In this document: positions 43,434-51,086 of the stretch, piece by piece | How positions within the stretch are numbered: the stretch's first letter is position 1 | Layout: every line of letters starts with the position of its first letter | From: Bryobacterales bacterium | GTDB taxonomy: Bacteria; Acidobacteriota; Terriglobia; Bryobacterales; Bryobacteraceae | DNA length: 52,203 bases | NCBI GenBank assembly: GCA_020854055.1 | Contig: JADZGD010000094.1 | Span: 1-52,203 of the forward strand | Direction of reading: 5' to 3' | Notes under the pieces: model-generated | What the model was told of the DNA's origin: nothing | What the model saw: only the letters and a program-made list of their open reading frames with translations | Database searches by the model: none | Translations under genes and position numbers: made by a program

Positions 43434-44492
43434 ATGACCAAACTTGAACGTGTAGAGGCGGTCTATAACTTCCGCCCGCCCGATCGCATTCCGTTTGTAC
43501 CAGCTATCTATGAACACAAGGCCGCCTTGATCGGGCGGTCTCCCTCTGACGTTTGCCGCAATGCCGACCTGCTGCATGCCGCGCTGTTGAAGGAACTGGA
43601 AGTCTACGACCCCGACATGCTGGTGATCGGCATCGACGTCTACAACGTGGAAGCCGAAGCGCTCGGTTGCAAGGTGGTTTACTTCGAAGACTCCAATGAT
43701 GTTCCTGGCGTCATTGAGCCGATTATCAAGAATCCATCGGACCTCGCCAGCCTGGGCGTGCCTGATCCGGCCGCGGACGCGCGCATGCCTGTCTACCTCG
43801 ACGTGGCACGCCGCCTGGCGCGCGGACTGAGTTCCCAAATGGTGTTGCGCGGCGCGGTCACCGGCCCCTACTCCATGGCCGCCGAACTGCTGGGCGCCGA
43901 GCCGTTCGTCATCGCCACCGTGGAACAGCCCGAGTTCGCCGCCCGGTTGATCGACTTTTGCGCCAAGGTGACGCTGGCCTTTTCACTGGCCTTTCTTGAA
44001 GCCGGCGTTCAGCCCATCATCTTCGATTCGCGCGCCACGCCCGCGCTCGCCTCGCCGCGGGTGGTGCGCCAACTGGTGCTGCCGGTCTACCGCGATTTCC
44101 TGATTCCCGAACTGAAGAAGGCCGGCGCCTGGCACCTGCCGCTCATTATCGGTGGCAAGACAACCTCCATTGTCGATGACCTCATTGCCACCGGCTGCAC
44201 TCAAATACTGTGCGACGCGGTGGCCGACAAGCACCGCTTCCGCCAGCAATGCACCGCCGCCCGCATGGCCTGGCGTATCAACGTGGACGCCCGCCTGGTC
44301 AATCGCGGTCCCATCGAGGCCATTCGCGAGGATGCCGCGGCGACACTGGCCGAGTTCGGCAATTCGCCGGGCCTGTTGTTCGGCTGCGGCGTCATCGCCT
44401 ATGACACCAGCCCCGAATACGGACTGGCCGTGCGGCAGGCAATCGACGAATTTTGCAACTCGCCGCTATGCACCGCGACATCACCGAACTGA
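43434..44492 (+). CDS. Uroporphyrinogen decarboxylase-fold protein (methyltransferase-like, not HemE)
   Basis: A 352-residue UroD-fold TIM barrel: TKLERVEAVYNFRPPDRIPF at the start, GAVTGPYSMAAELLGAEPF and HLPLIIGGKTTSIVDDLIATG (the family's zinc/substrate region) are seen. The sequence lacks the classical HemE N-terminal RxPVWxMRQAGR, so a heme role is unlikely. Related proteins are corrinoid-dependent methyltransferases (MtaA/CmuA-like) or of unknown function. The ATG follows the Gfo/Idh stop by three bases, giving an operon. The substrate is unknown. The sugar-related context is not typical for methyl transfer. Confidence 0.83.
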   Translation: MTKLERVEAVYNFRPPDRIPFVPAIYEHKAALIGRSPSDVCRNADLLHAALLKELEVYDPDMLVIGIDVYNVEAEALGCKVVYFEDSNDVPGVIEPIIKNPSDLASLGVPDPAADARMPVYLDVARRLARGLSSQMVLRGAVTGPYSMAAELLGAEPFVIATVEQPEFAARLIDFCAKVTLAFSLAFLEAGVQPIIFDSRATPALASPRVVRQLVLPVYRDFLIPELKKAGAWHLPLIIGGKTTSIVDDLIATGCTQILCDAVADKHRFRQQCTAARMAWRINVDARLVNRGPIEAIREDAAATLAEFGNSPGLLFGCGVIAYDTSPEYGLAVRQAIDEFCNSPLCTATSPN

Positions 44493-45694
44493 AAGCGCAT
44501 AAGCTGCGCGATTACCGCCTGCAAGGCTGGGAAGAGAAGATCGCCGGACGCTGGCATTATCGCGACCTGGTGGGTGATGCTGACTGGCGAAACGGTTGGA
44601 TCAGCTTCGACAGCGTCACCTGGAATCCGGATGATGGCGCCGTCTACTGCGGTTTGAATTCGCTGGACGGCGATCTTCTATACCGGTTCGATCCGGAAAC
44701 AGAGTCCTTCACCGGTCTCAACACACGGCGCTTCACTGACAAGTTCGACTCTAAAATTCACCGCAACCTTCTCTACGACCGCTCCGGGAAGGCATTCTAC
44801 TTCGCCACCTCGCTATTGCACGATGTCGATCAGCAGCGCGAGGCGCCCGGAGGCAAGATCGTCCGCTACGACGTAGCGGCCGGCCGTTACGACGTTTTGG
44901 GCATTCCGGCTCCCATGCTCTATGTGCAGTCGCTGGCGGCCGACTTTGGGCGCGGCCTGCTCTACGGCTTCACCTATCCCGCCGAGGCGTTCTTTTCGTT
45001 CGACCTGCAAACGAGGGAGAGCCGCATCCTTGCCTACACCGGCAACGCCCAATTCTTCTCGCAGCCGCACAACCCGGTCGTCGACGGCCAGGGCTGGGTC
45101 TGGGGTACCTACGCCGAAACCCGTGCCTGGGACGAGAAGCTGAGCGAACATCCCATCCGGCTGTTCAAGTATCATCCCGAAGGCGATCGATTTGTCTGGT
45201 TCCCCACCGGCCTGCCCCGCAAAAGCGATCCGGTCCAGTTGTTTCCCGATCCGCCCAAACCGCCGGGCGAATCGCTGCTTCACGAAACCCGCCACGCAGC
45301 CGACTTTGGCTTTTGCGACAGCATGCTTTACGACGGCGGCCGATATATCTATGCCGGCACCGTGGCCGGAGTGCTGGCCCGCATCGATACCACTACCGGC
45401 CGGGTGGAGAAGATGGCTCACGTCTTGGCAGCCGGGCGTTTCCCCTCGTTGGCCTTGGGCGGCGACGGCACGCTTTACGGCGGCGGAGGCCTCCGAGGCA
45501 ACACCGCGATCATCCGCCTGCGCCCGGGTGCCTCGGAGATTGAACTCTTCTCCAACCTGATCGATCCCGCGATCAACGACGGGCCGGCCCGCATTCACGA
45601 GATTGCCGTCGATGCCACAAACTGCCTCTATCTTGGCGAGAACGACAATCACCACCGTTCCAGTTACCTCTGGACCGCCCAATTGCCGGGGTAA
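44468..45694 (+). CDS. Beta-propeller repeat protein, cytoplasmic form
   Basis: A 408-residue beta-propeller by its repeated YRFDPET, VRYDVAAGRYD, FSFDLQTRES and LFKYHPEGD blades. No signal peptide is visible. A TTG at 44453 is an alternative start; the ATG at 44468 is preferred. It overlaps the UroD-like gene by 25 bases, so it is translationally coupled. It resembles the membrane-anchored propeller at 47167-48525 in blade order and motifs (GLLYGFTYPAEAFFSFDL against KRMYGLTWPTGYFFRYDL), so the two are paralogues. A sugar- or lactonase-like role is a guess. Confidence 0.85.
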   Translation: MHRDITELKAHKLRDYRLQGWEEKIAGRWHYRDLVGDADWRNGWISFDSVTWNPDDGAVYCGLNSLDGDLLYRFDPETESFTGLNTRRFTDKFDSKIHRNLLYDRSGKAFYFATSLLHDVDQQREAPGGKIVRYDVAAGRYDVLGIPAPMLYVQSLAADFGRGLLYGFTYPAEAFFSFDLQTRESRILAYTGNAQFFSQPHNPVVDGQGWVWGTYAETRAWDEKLSEHPIRLFKYHPEGDRFVWFPTGLPRKSDPVQLFPDPPKPPGESLLHETRHAADFGFCDSMLYDGGRYIYAGTVAGVLARIDTTTGRVEKMAHVLAAGRFPSLALGGDGTLYGGGGLRGNTAIIRLRPGASEIELFSNLIDPAINDGPARIHEIAVDATNCLYLGENDNHHRSSYLWTAQLPG

Positions 45695-45712
45695 GGCGGC
45701 ACGGCCTTCTTC

Positions 45713-45737
45713 CACAATTTGCCCCTCGCAAATTGTG
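45713..45737 (+). promoter_or_regulatory. Perfect 10-bp stem-loop before the DegT-type gene
   Basis: CACAATTTGC, loop CCCTC, GCAAATTGTG, with an outer CTTCCA/TGGAAG pairing. No U-tract follows. It lies 19 bp after the propeller stop and 81 bp before the next ATG. A second hairpin (45767-45785) follows. Confidence 0.5.
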
Positions 45738-45766
45738 AGGCGCGGGTCTTGGAAGTGTGATCGCAT

Positions 45767-45785
45767 GGCGGCGTCAGAAGCCGCC
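45767..45785 (+). promoter_or_regulatory. Second hairpin in the same leader
   Basis: GGCGGC, loop GTCAGAA, GCCGCC. It lies just before a TATACACT -10-like stretch (45794-45800) that could start a separate transcript for the DegT gene. Confidence 0.35.
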
Positions 45786-45817
45786 TGGTAGTTATACACT
45801 ATAGATCGAGGTGCAGG

Positions 45818-47140
45818 ATGAACCGTCGTAATTTCATTACCAGCAGTCTGATCGCCGGAGGGGCCGCCGGCGGTCTTCGTACGGCCATTGGCGCAACCGG
45901 GGACAAGCCCGCTTTGCTTGGCGGTACACCCGTCCGCGAAAAGCCATTTCCCAAGTGGCCTGTGTTTGACCAGACCGAGGAGCGGGCGCTTGATCAGGTA
46001 CTCAAAAGCGGCGTGTGGAACCTGGATGGGAAGCCGGTTCCGGAGTTTGAGGCCAGTTATGCCAAAGCGCTCGGATCGAGGGGAGTGCTGGCTACCTCCA
46101 GTGGAACGGCGGCGCTGTTGACTTGTCTCAATGTGCTGGGCGTCGGTCCGGGCGATGAGGTGATCGTGCCTCCGTACACTTTTGTGGCCACCGTCAACGT
46201 GGTGCTTCAGGTGCACGCTTTGCCGGTGTTTGTTGATACAGATCGCTCCAGCTTGCAGATTGACGCAACCAAGATCGAAGCTGCCATCACCCCGCGTACC
46301 GCCGCCATCATCCCGGTGCACCTGGGCGGCAATGTCTGCGATGTCGATGCGATCATGGCGATTGCCAACAGGCGCCGGATTCCGGTGATTGAGGATGCCT
46401 GCCAGTCGCACCTGGCTGAATGGAAAGGAGCCAAAGTGGGCACCTTCGGCAAAGGCGGCTGCTTCAGTTTTCAGGCTTCGAAGAATCTGAACTCGGGTGA
46501 GGGTGGAGCCATCTCCAGCAACGATTCCACATTCCTGGAACGATGCTACGCCTTCCACAGCAACAGTCGCGGACGCGCTCACGCTGGTTACGATTTCAGT
46601 TATCGCGCCAAGGGCCTCAACCTGCGCATGACCGGCTTCCAGGGCGCCATCCTGCTTGCGCAGATGACCCGCCTGGCAGAGCAGATGCACACGCGCGAGC
46701 AGAACGCCATCTACCTTACCTCAATGCTGAAGGAGATTCCCGGAATCGCTCCCGCGCGGCACTATCCCGGCACGACCCGTAACGCCTATCACCTTTACAT
46801 GTTCCGTTATGACCCGGCCGCGTTCGCTGGACTTCCGCTGGCGAAGTTCCTCAAAGCAATGCGGGCCGAACACATTCCCGTTTCGGCCGGCTACTCCCCG
46901 CTCAACAAGGAACCATTTCTCATCAACACACTCCAGACTCGCGGATATAAGAAGATTTACGGGGAGAAGGAACTGGCCGAATGGACCGGGCGTAACCAGT
47001 GCCCGGAAAACGACAAGTTGTGCCAGGAGGCGGTCTGGCTCTACCAGGCGAACCTGCTCGGGCCGCGGACCGACATGGAACAGATAGCCGCCGCCATCCG
47101 CAAAGTACAGAAATACGCGCCGGAGCTGGTCAAGGCGTAA
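45818..47140 (+). CDS. Tat-exported DegT/DnrJ/EryC1-type PLP aminotransferase
   Basis: A 440-residue PLP enzyme of the sugar aminotransferase family, but with a twin-arginine signal ([19 protein letters not shown]). The catalytic lysine K222 lies in [25 protein letters not shown] (D193, which contacts PLP) and the substrate pocket SSGTAALL are present. Usual family members are cytoplasmic and make dTDP- or UDP-amino sugars. Tat export implies a folded, PLP-loaded enzyme outside the cytoplasm, where nucleotide sugars are not expected. The substrate is unknown, possibly a 3-oxo sugar produced by the nearby Gfo/Idh enzyme (inference). A GAGG site precedes the ATG. Confidence 0.88.
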   Translation: MNRRNFITSSLIAGGAAGGLRTAIGATGDKPALLGGTPVREKPFPKWPVFDQTEERALDQVLKSGVWNLDGKPVPEFEASYAKALGSRGVLATSSGTAALLTCLNVLGVGPGDEVIVPPYTFVATVNVVLQVHALPVFVDTDRSSLQIDATKIEAAITPRTAAIIPVHLGGNVCDVDAIMAIANRRRIPVIEDACQSHLAEWKGAKVGTFGKGGCFSFQASKNLNSGEGGAISSNDSTFLERCYAFHSNSRGRAHAGYDFSYRAKGLNLRMTGFQGAILLAQMTRLAEQMHTREQNAIYLTSMLKEIPGIAPARHYPGTTRNAYHLYMFRYDPAAFAGLPLAKFLKAMRAEHIPVSAGYSPLNKEPFLINTLQTRGYKKIYGEKELAEWTGRNQCPENDKLCQEAVWLYQANLLGPRTDMEQIAAAIRKVQKYAPELVKA

Positions 47141-47166
47141 ATTCGCGCTACGGAGAGGAACTCGGA

Positions 47167-48525
47167 ATGAAAAAGTGGACGATCCTGCTCGTCGTTGTGA
47201 TTGCCGGCGCTGCCGCCTTGCTGCTGCGTCATGACCAGCCGGCCAAGGCCGATTACGAAGGCCTGCCGAAGTTGAATGCGCGGGTGTTCAACTCCGGCTT
47301 TGCGCTGGCGCATGACAGTTACAATTCGATGGGCGTCGGCTCCGATCACAAGGTCTATTACGTGCTCAGCTCTGAATCCATAGACCAGGGCGCGAAGATG
47401 TTCTCCTTCGATCCGGCTACCAGTAAGGTCGCCGAGTTGGGGGATCTCACCACAGCCTGCGGAGAAGCGGGCAAGAAGACCATCGTGCAGGGCAAAAGCC
47501 ACGTGAACTTTGTGGAGATGGACGGCAAGTTGTATTTCGCCACCCACCTTGGCTACTACACCATCAAGGACGGCATGGAGACCACAGGGGTGCCGCCACC
47601 CGGCTACAAGCCCTACCCCGGCGGCCATCTGCTCTCCTATGACATGAAGGCCGGCACATTCGAAGATTACGGTATTGCGCCCCGACAGGAAGGTATCATC
47701 ACCTTCAGGTTGGATACCCAGCGCAAGCGGATGTACGGCCTTACCTGGCCCACCGGATACTTCTTCCGCTACGATCTGCCGAAAAAGGAATGGAAAGATC
47801 TGGGGCCCATGGCCGCGGGTGGCGAGAATGGCAAGGGGAATGAGTATGAGACCATCTGCCGTTCCATGTCCATCGACCCGCGCGACGGTTCAGTCTATTT
47901 TTCCGATTCTTATGGAGATATCCGCCGCTACCGCTACGACACCGATTCGGTGGAGATTGTGAAGGGCGAGGATCTTCGCAAGGACTACTTCGGACTTTAC
48001 GATCCGCACTCGGCCGGTAACATGGGGTATAACTGGCGCCAGACGTTCTGGCATCCGGCTACCAACATGATCTACGGTGTGCACGGAAACTCCGGTTACC
48101 TGTTCCGTTTCGATCCTGCCGTGCCGCGGGTGGAACTGCTGGATCGGATCACCTCGCTGCCTTCGCAACGCACCGGCATGTTCGATCTGTTCAGCTACGG
48201 CTATCTTGGCTTCGCTCTCGGTCCGGACGGCAACACGATCTACTATTTGACCGGCGGCCCGATCTTCGAGAACGGCAAGCGCGTGAAAGGGAAGGAAACC
48301 ACGGCCAAGGGTGAGTCCAAGGGTCGCGAGGATCTACACCTGATCACCTACGACATCGCCGGTTCCCGCTACAAGGATCACGGAGCCATCTTCCTGCCCG
48401 ATGGCAGCCGTCCGGAGTATGTAAACTCCATCGCCGTCGGTCACGACAACACGGTCTACGCGATCACCCGCGTAACCCAGAACGGCAAGATGCGAGCCGA
48501 TCTGATGGCCGTGAGGGCTGAATGA
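47167..48525 (+). CDS. Beta-propeller repeat protein, membrane-anchored
   Basis: A 452-residue protein with an N-terminal hydrophobic anchor or signal (MKKWTILLVVVIAGAAALLL) and a beta-propeller made of repeats such as FSFDPATSK, LSYDMKAGTF, FRYDLPKKEW and FRFDPAVPR. Clear paralogue of the propeller at 44468-45694, with added loops. The start at 47167 follows a GGAGAGGAA site; the frame is open upstream inside the DegT gene. It overlaps the ceramidase-like gene by four bases (ATGA). Probably an envelope protein acting with its neighbours on a surface or scavenged carbohydrate; not proven. Confidence 0.87.
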   Translation: MKKWTILLVVVIAGAAALLLRHDQPAKADYEGLPKLNARVFNSGFALAHDSYNSMGVGSDHKVYYVLSSESIDQGAKMFSFDPATSKVAELGDLTTACGEAGKKTIVQGKSHVNFVEMDGKLYFATHLGYYTIKDGMETTGVPPPGYKPYPGGHLLSYDMKAGTFEDYGIAPRQEGIITFRLDTQRKRMYGLTWPTGYFFRYDLPKKEWKDLGPMAAGGENGKGNEYETICRSMSIDPRDGSVYFSDSYGDIRRYRYDTDSVEIVKGEDLRKDYFGLYDPHSAGNMGYNWRQTFWHPATNMIYGVHGNSGYLFRFDPAVPRVELLDRITSLPSQRTGMFDLFSYGYLGFALGPDGNTIYYLTGGPIFENGKRVKGKETTAKGESKGREDLHLITYDIAGSRYKDHGAIFLPDGSRPEYVNSIAVGHDNTVYAITRVTQNGKMRADLMAVRAE

Positions 48526-49874
48526 ATCGTCTGGCCTGGCTCGCCCTGCTGCTGGTTCTACCGGCGGCGGGGCAGCCGTTTGAGGCCGGTGTAGCACGTG
48601 CGAAAATCACACCTTCGGTACCCGTCTGGCTGGCCGGCTTCGCTGCCCGGACCGCCCCCGCCCAGTCGGTGTGGACGGATCTGTGGGCCAAGGCGCTGGC
48701 GCTAAGAGACACCAGTGGCAACCGCATGGTGATCGTCACCATGGACCTCGTCGGAATCAGCCGACAGATTACGGACGAAGTCGCCTCCCGCCTCGAGCGC
48801 ACTCACGGCCTGAGGCGGGGCCAGATCCTATTTAATGCATCCCATACGCACTCCGGGCCCGGAGTCTGGCCGAGCCTGGCTATCTACACTTATGATTCGC
48901 CGGCGGATCGCGAGAAGGTGCGGCTCTACGGTGTTTTCCTGATGGATCAGTTGGAAGCCGTGGCCTCCCACGCGCTTGATTCGATGCAGCCGGCCACGCT
49001 CGCCTCCTGCTGGGGCGAAGCGCCGTTCGCCGTCAATCGCCGCACCGAACAACTGAAGCAGATTCGTCCCGGCGAAAAGTTTGCCTCGCCGGTGGATCAC
49101 CGCGTTCCCGTCCTCCGCGTCCTGGGCGCCGGTGGCAGCCCGCTGGCGATCCTGTTCGGTTATGCCTGCCACAACGTCACGATGACGGGTAATACCAATG
49201 AGGTGAATGGCGATTATGCCGGCGCCGCCCAGGCCGAGATTGAAAGGCGCTATCCTGGCGCCACGGCAATGTTTCTGAACCTCTGCGCGGGAGATCAGCG
49301 CAGCATGCCGCGCGGCACCCGTGAGTGGACCCTGCGCCACGGACGGGAGTTGGCGGACGCGGTTCAGACGGCCCTCGGCGGAACACCCACGCCCCTGGCT
49401 GGCCAGCTCCGCTCCGCCTACCTGCGCGGCACGCTCCCCTTTCTGGTTCACCAGCGGGAAATCTACGCCGCCGATGCAAAAAGCAGCGACTACTATGCCG
49501 CCCGCCGCGGCCGCGCAATGCTCGAAGCCTACGATGCGGGCAAGCCTGTCACCACCATTCCCTATCCTGTTGAGGCGTTCGCCATCGGGCGGAGCTTCGT
49601 GTTGCTTGCGCTGGGTGGCGAAGCGGTGGTCGACTATTCGCTCCGCTTTACTCGGGAGTACCCCGGCGTGAACCTTGTCGTGGCAGGCTATTCAAACGAT
49701 GTGATGAGCTACATCCCTTCGCTCCGCGTCTGGCGTGAAGGGGGCTACGAGTCGGGCGATGCGATGATGTACTTCGCCCTCCCGGGCTGGTACACGGACC
49801 AGGTTGAGGAGCGTGTGGCAGACCTCGCTCATCGCGCTATGGAGACGGTGGGTTTCACCGTTTCGGCAAGGTAG
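48522..49874 (+). CDS. Neutral/alkaline ceramidase N-terminal-domain protein, exported
   Basis: A 450-residue protein with a signal peptide (MNRLAWLALLLVLPAAG) and the ceramidase_alk core: FEAGVARAKITPSVPVWLAGF, NASHTHSGPGVW (zinc His pair), YACHNVTMTGNTN and FLNLCAGDQRS. Neutral ceramidases cut the amide bond of ceramide. Many bacterial proteins of this type keep only the N-terminal domain, and their real substrate is unknown. At 450 residues the C-terminal Ig-like domain of the secreted enzymes is missing. Start and end both overlap their neighbours (ATGA and TAGTG). Confidence 0.87.
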   Translation: MNRLAWLALLLVLPAAGQPFEAGVARAKITPSVPVWLAGFAARTAPAQSVWTDLWAKALALRDTSGNRMVIVTMDLVGISRQITDEVASRLERTHGLRRGQILFNASHTHSGPGVWPSLAIYTYDSPADREKVRLYGVFLMDQLEAVASHALDSMQPATLASCWGEAPFAVNRRTEQLKQIRPGEKFASPVDHRVPVLRVLGAGGSPLAILFGYACHNVTMTGNTNEVNGDYAGAAQAEIERRYPGATAMFLNLCAGDQRSMPRGTREWTLRHGRELADAVQTALGGTPTPLAGQLRSAYLRGTLPFLVHQREIYAADAKSSDYYAARRGRAMLEAYDAGKPVTTIPYPVEAFAIGRSFVLLALGGEAVVDYSLRFTREYPGVNLVVAGYSNDVMSYIPSLRVWREGGYESGDAMMYFALPGWYTDQVEERVADLAHRAMETVGFTVSAR

Positions 49875-51043
49875 TGGAACCGTCAACCTGCCGCCCGTGG
49901 CGGCGTCGTGAAGCGGCCCTCTGGTTCCTGGTGCTGCTGCTGATCACAGCCACCTACCAGGTGCTTTACTGTCACACGACAACGAACGGCGACCCGAGCG
50001 GGCTCTTCTTCACCGGCTCCGCGCTTCACCGTCCCGCCGGATTCAACGCATTCCTTTACTCCGGCTATGGTTACGACGGCCAGATGTACCGCCTGCTGGC
50101 CCACGACCCGCTCGACCGGAAAGGCTACTGGAAATTCCTTGACGACCCGCGCTTTCGCAGCCGCCGCGCGCTAGTGTCCCTCACCGCCGCGGTGTTGGGT
50201 GGCGGCTCACCGCCTGGCGTGGACCTGTGGTTCATCGCCATCGCCGATATTCTGTTGGCGCTTGGGGGCGTCTGCTTCGTTCGGCTCGCCGAAGATTATT
50301 GCCCGCGGCCGGCAGCGCTATTGCTCTACCTGCTCATCCCGGCGGTGGTGGCATCTACGGACCGCATGGTGTTGGACGGCCAGTTAGTCGCCGCCGCCCT
50401 GGCGGCATGGCTCTTTTATCGCGACCGGCTCAACGGCCCGCTGATGGGCGTGCTTGTAGCCGCGCCGCTGATCAGGGAAACCGGCGTTTGCATCACCGCC
50501 GGCGTTGTTCTGGCGTATTTTGCCGCGCGTGAGTACCGGCGGGCCGCCGCCGCCGCGGCCACGCTGGCGCCCGCGCTGGCCTGGTGGTCGTTTGTCATGT
50601 TGCGCACCCCGCCCTCACCCGCCACCCGGCTGCTGTCGGTGCCGCTGGTCCCGCAGATACTACGGCTTGTTACACCTTTTGCGCGGCCGGTGGAACCGGC
50701 CGCGGCGCTGCTGTTCGGCGCACTCGACGTCGTCGCCTGCCTTTGCCTTCTGGTAGCGCTGGCCTGGTTCGCCTGGCTGCTGGTAGACGGTTTGCGCCGC
50801 CGCTCCATCGAAGAGGGTGTTCTGCTGGTGCTGCCGTTTGCCGCGCTGACCGCTTTCGCCAGCAGCCGTCCCATCATGGAAGATCCCTACGGTTTCATGC
50901 GGGTGAACAGTCCGTTGCTGGCCTGGGCGGCCCTGCGCATGATGCGAAGCCGGGCTATGTATGCGGCCCTATACCTACCCGCGTTATCAGCGGCCCTGCT
51001 GATCTACCGCGCCAGGCCGCTCTGGCGTTTGCTGGGTTCTTGA
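49874..51043 (+). CDS. Polytopic membrane protein, unknown function
   Basis: A 389-residue protein with a GTG start that shares its G with the TAG stop of the upstream gene. It has about eight to ten hydrophobic helices, beginning at residues 14-30 and spaced through the chain, with small-residue-rich segments (VAAALAAWLFY, LAPALAWWSFVML). A charged periplasmic-type loop with an Asp-Gly-Gln motif (GYGYDGQMYR) follows helix 1, as in the family of polyprenyl-phosphate sugar-dependent (GT-C-like) transferases. A glycosyltransferase role is only a guess. No other family signature is seen. Confidence 0.75.
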   Translation: MEPSTCRPWRRREAALWFLVLLLITATYQVLYCHTTTNGDPSGLFFTGSALHRPAGFNAFLYSGYGYDGQMYRLLAHDPLDRKGYWKFLDDPRFRSRRALVSLTAAVLGGGSPPGVDLWFIAIADILLALGGVCFVRLAEDYCPRPAALLLYLLIPAVVASTDRMVLDGQLVAAALAAWLFYRDRLNGPLMGVLVAAPLIRETGVCITAGVVLAYFAAREYRRAAAAAATLAPALAWWSFVMLRTPPSPATRLLSVPLVPQILRLVTPFARPVEPAAALLFGALDVVACLCLLVALAWFAWLLVDGLRRRSIEEGVLLVLPFAALTAFASSRPIMEDPYGFMRVNSPLLAWAALRMMRSRAMYAALYLPALSAALLIYRARPLWRLLGS

Positions 51044-51072
51044 ACGCCGCTTCAGGCCGGTCGTGGAACCGC

Positions 51073-51078
51073 TATCCT
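51073..51078 (+). promoter_or_regulatory. Candidate -10 box before the GH127 gene
   Basis: TATCCT, ending eight bases before the ATG at 51087. The match is weak; an AGGA lies between it and the ATG and could instead be a Shine-Dalgarno. Confidence 0.3.
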
Positions 51079-51086
51079 GGCAGGAT

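Noticed and set aside
44813-46690. A 625-codon open frame on the minus strand
   Set aside because: It spans parts of the propeller and the DegT gene antisense, both of which have clear motifs; no domain and no ribosome site support it.
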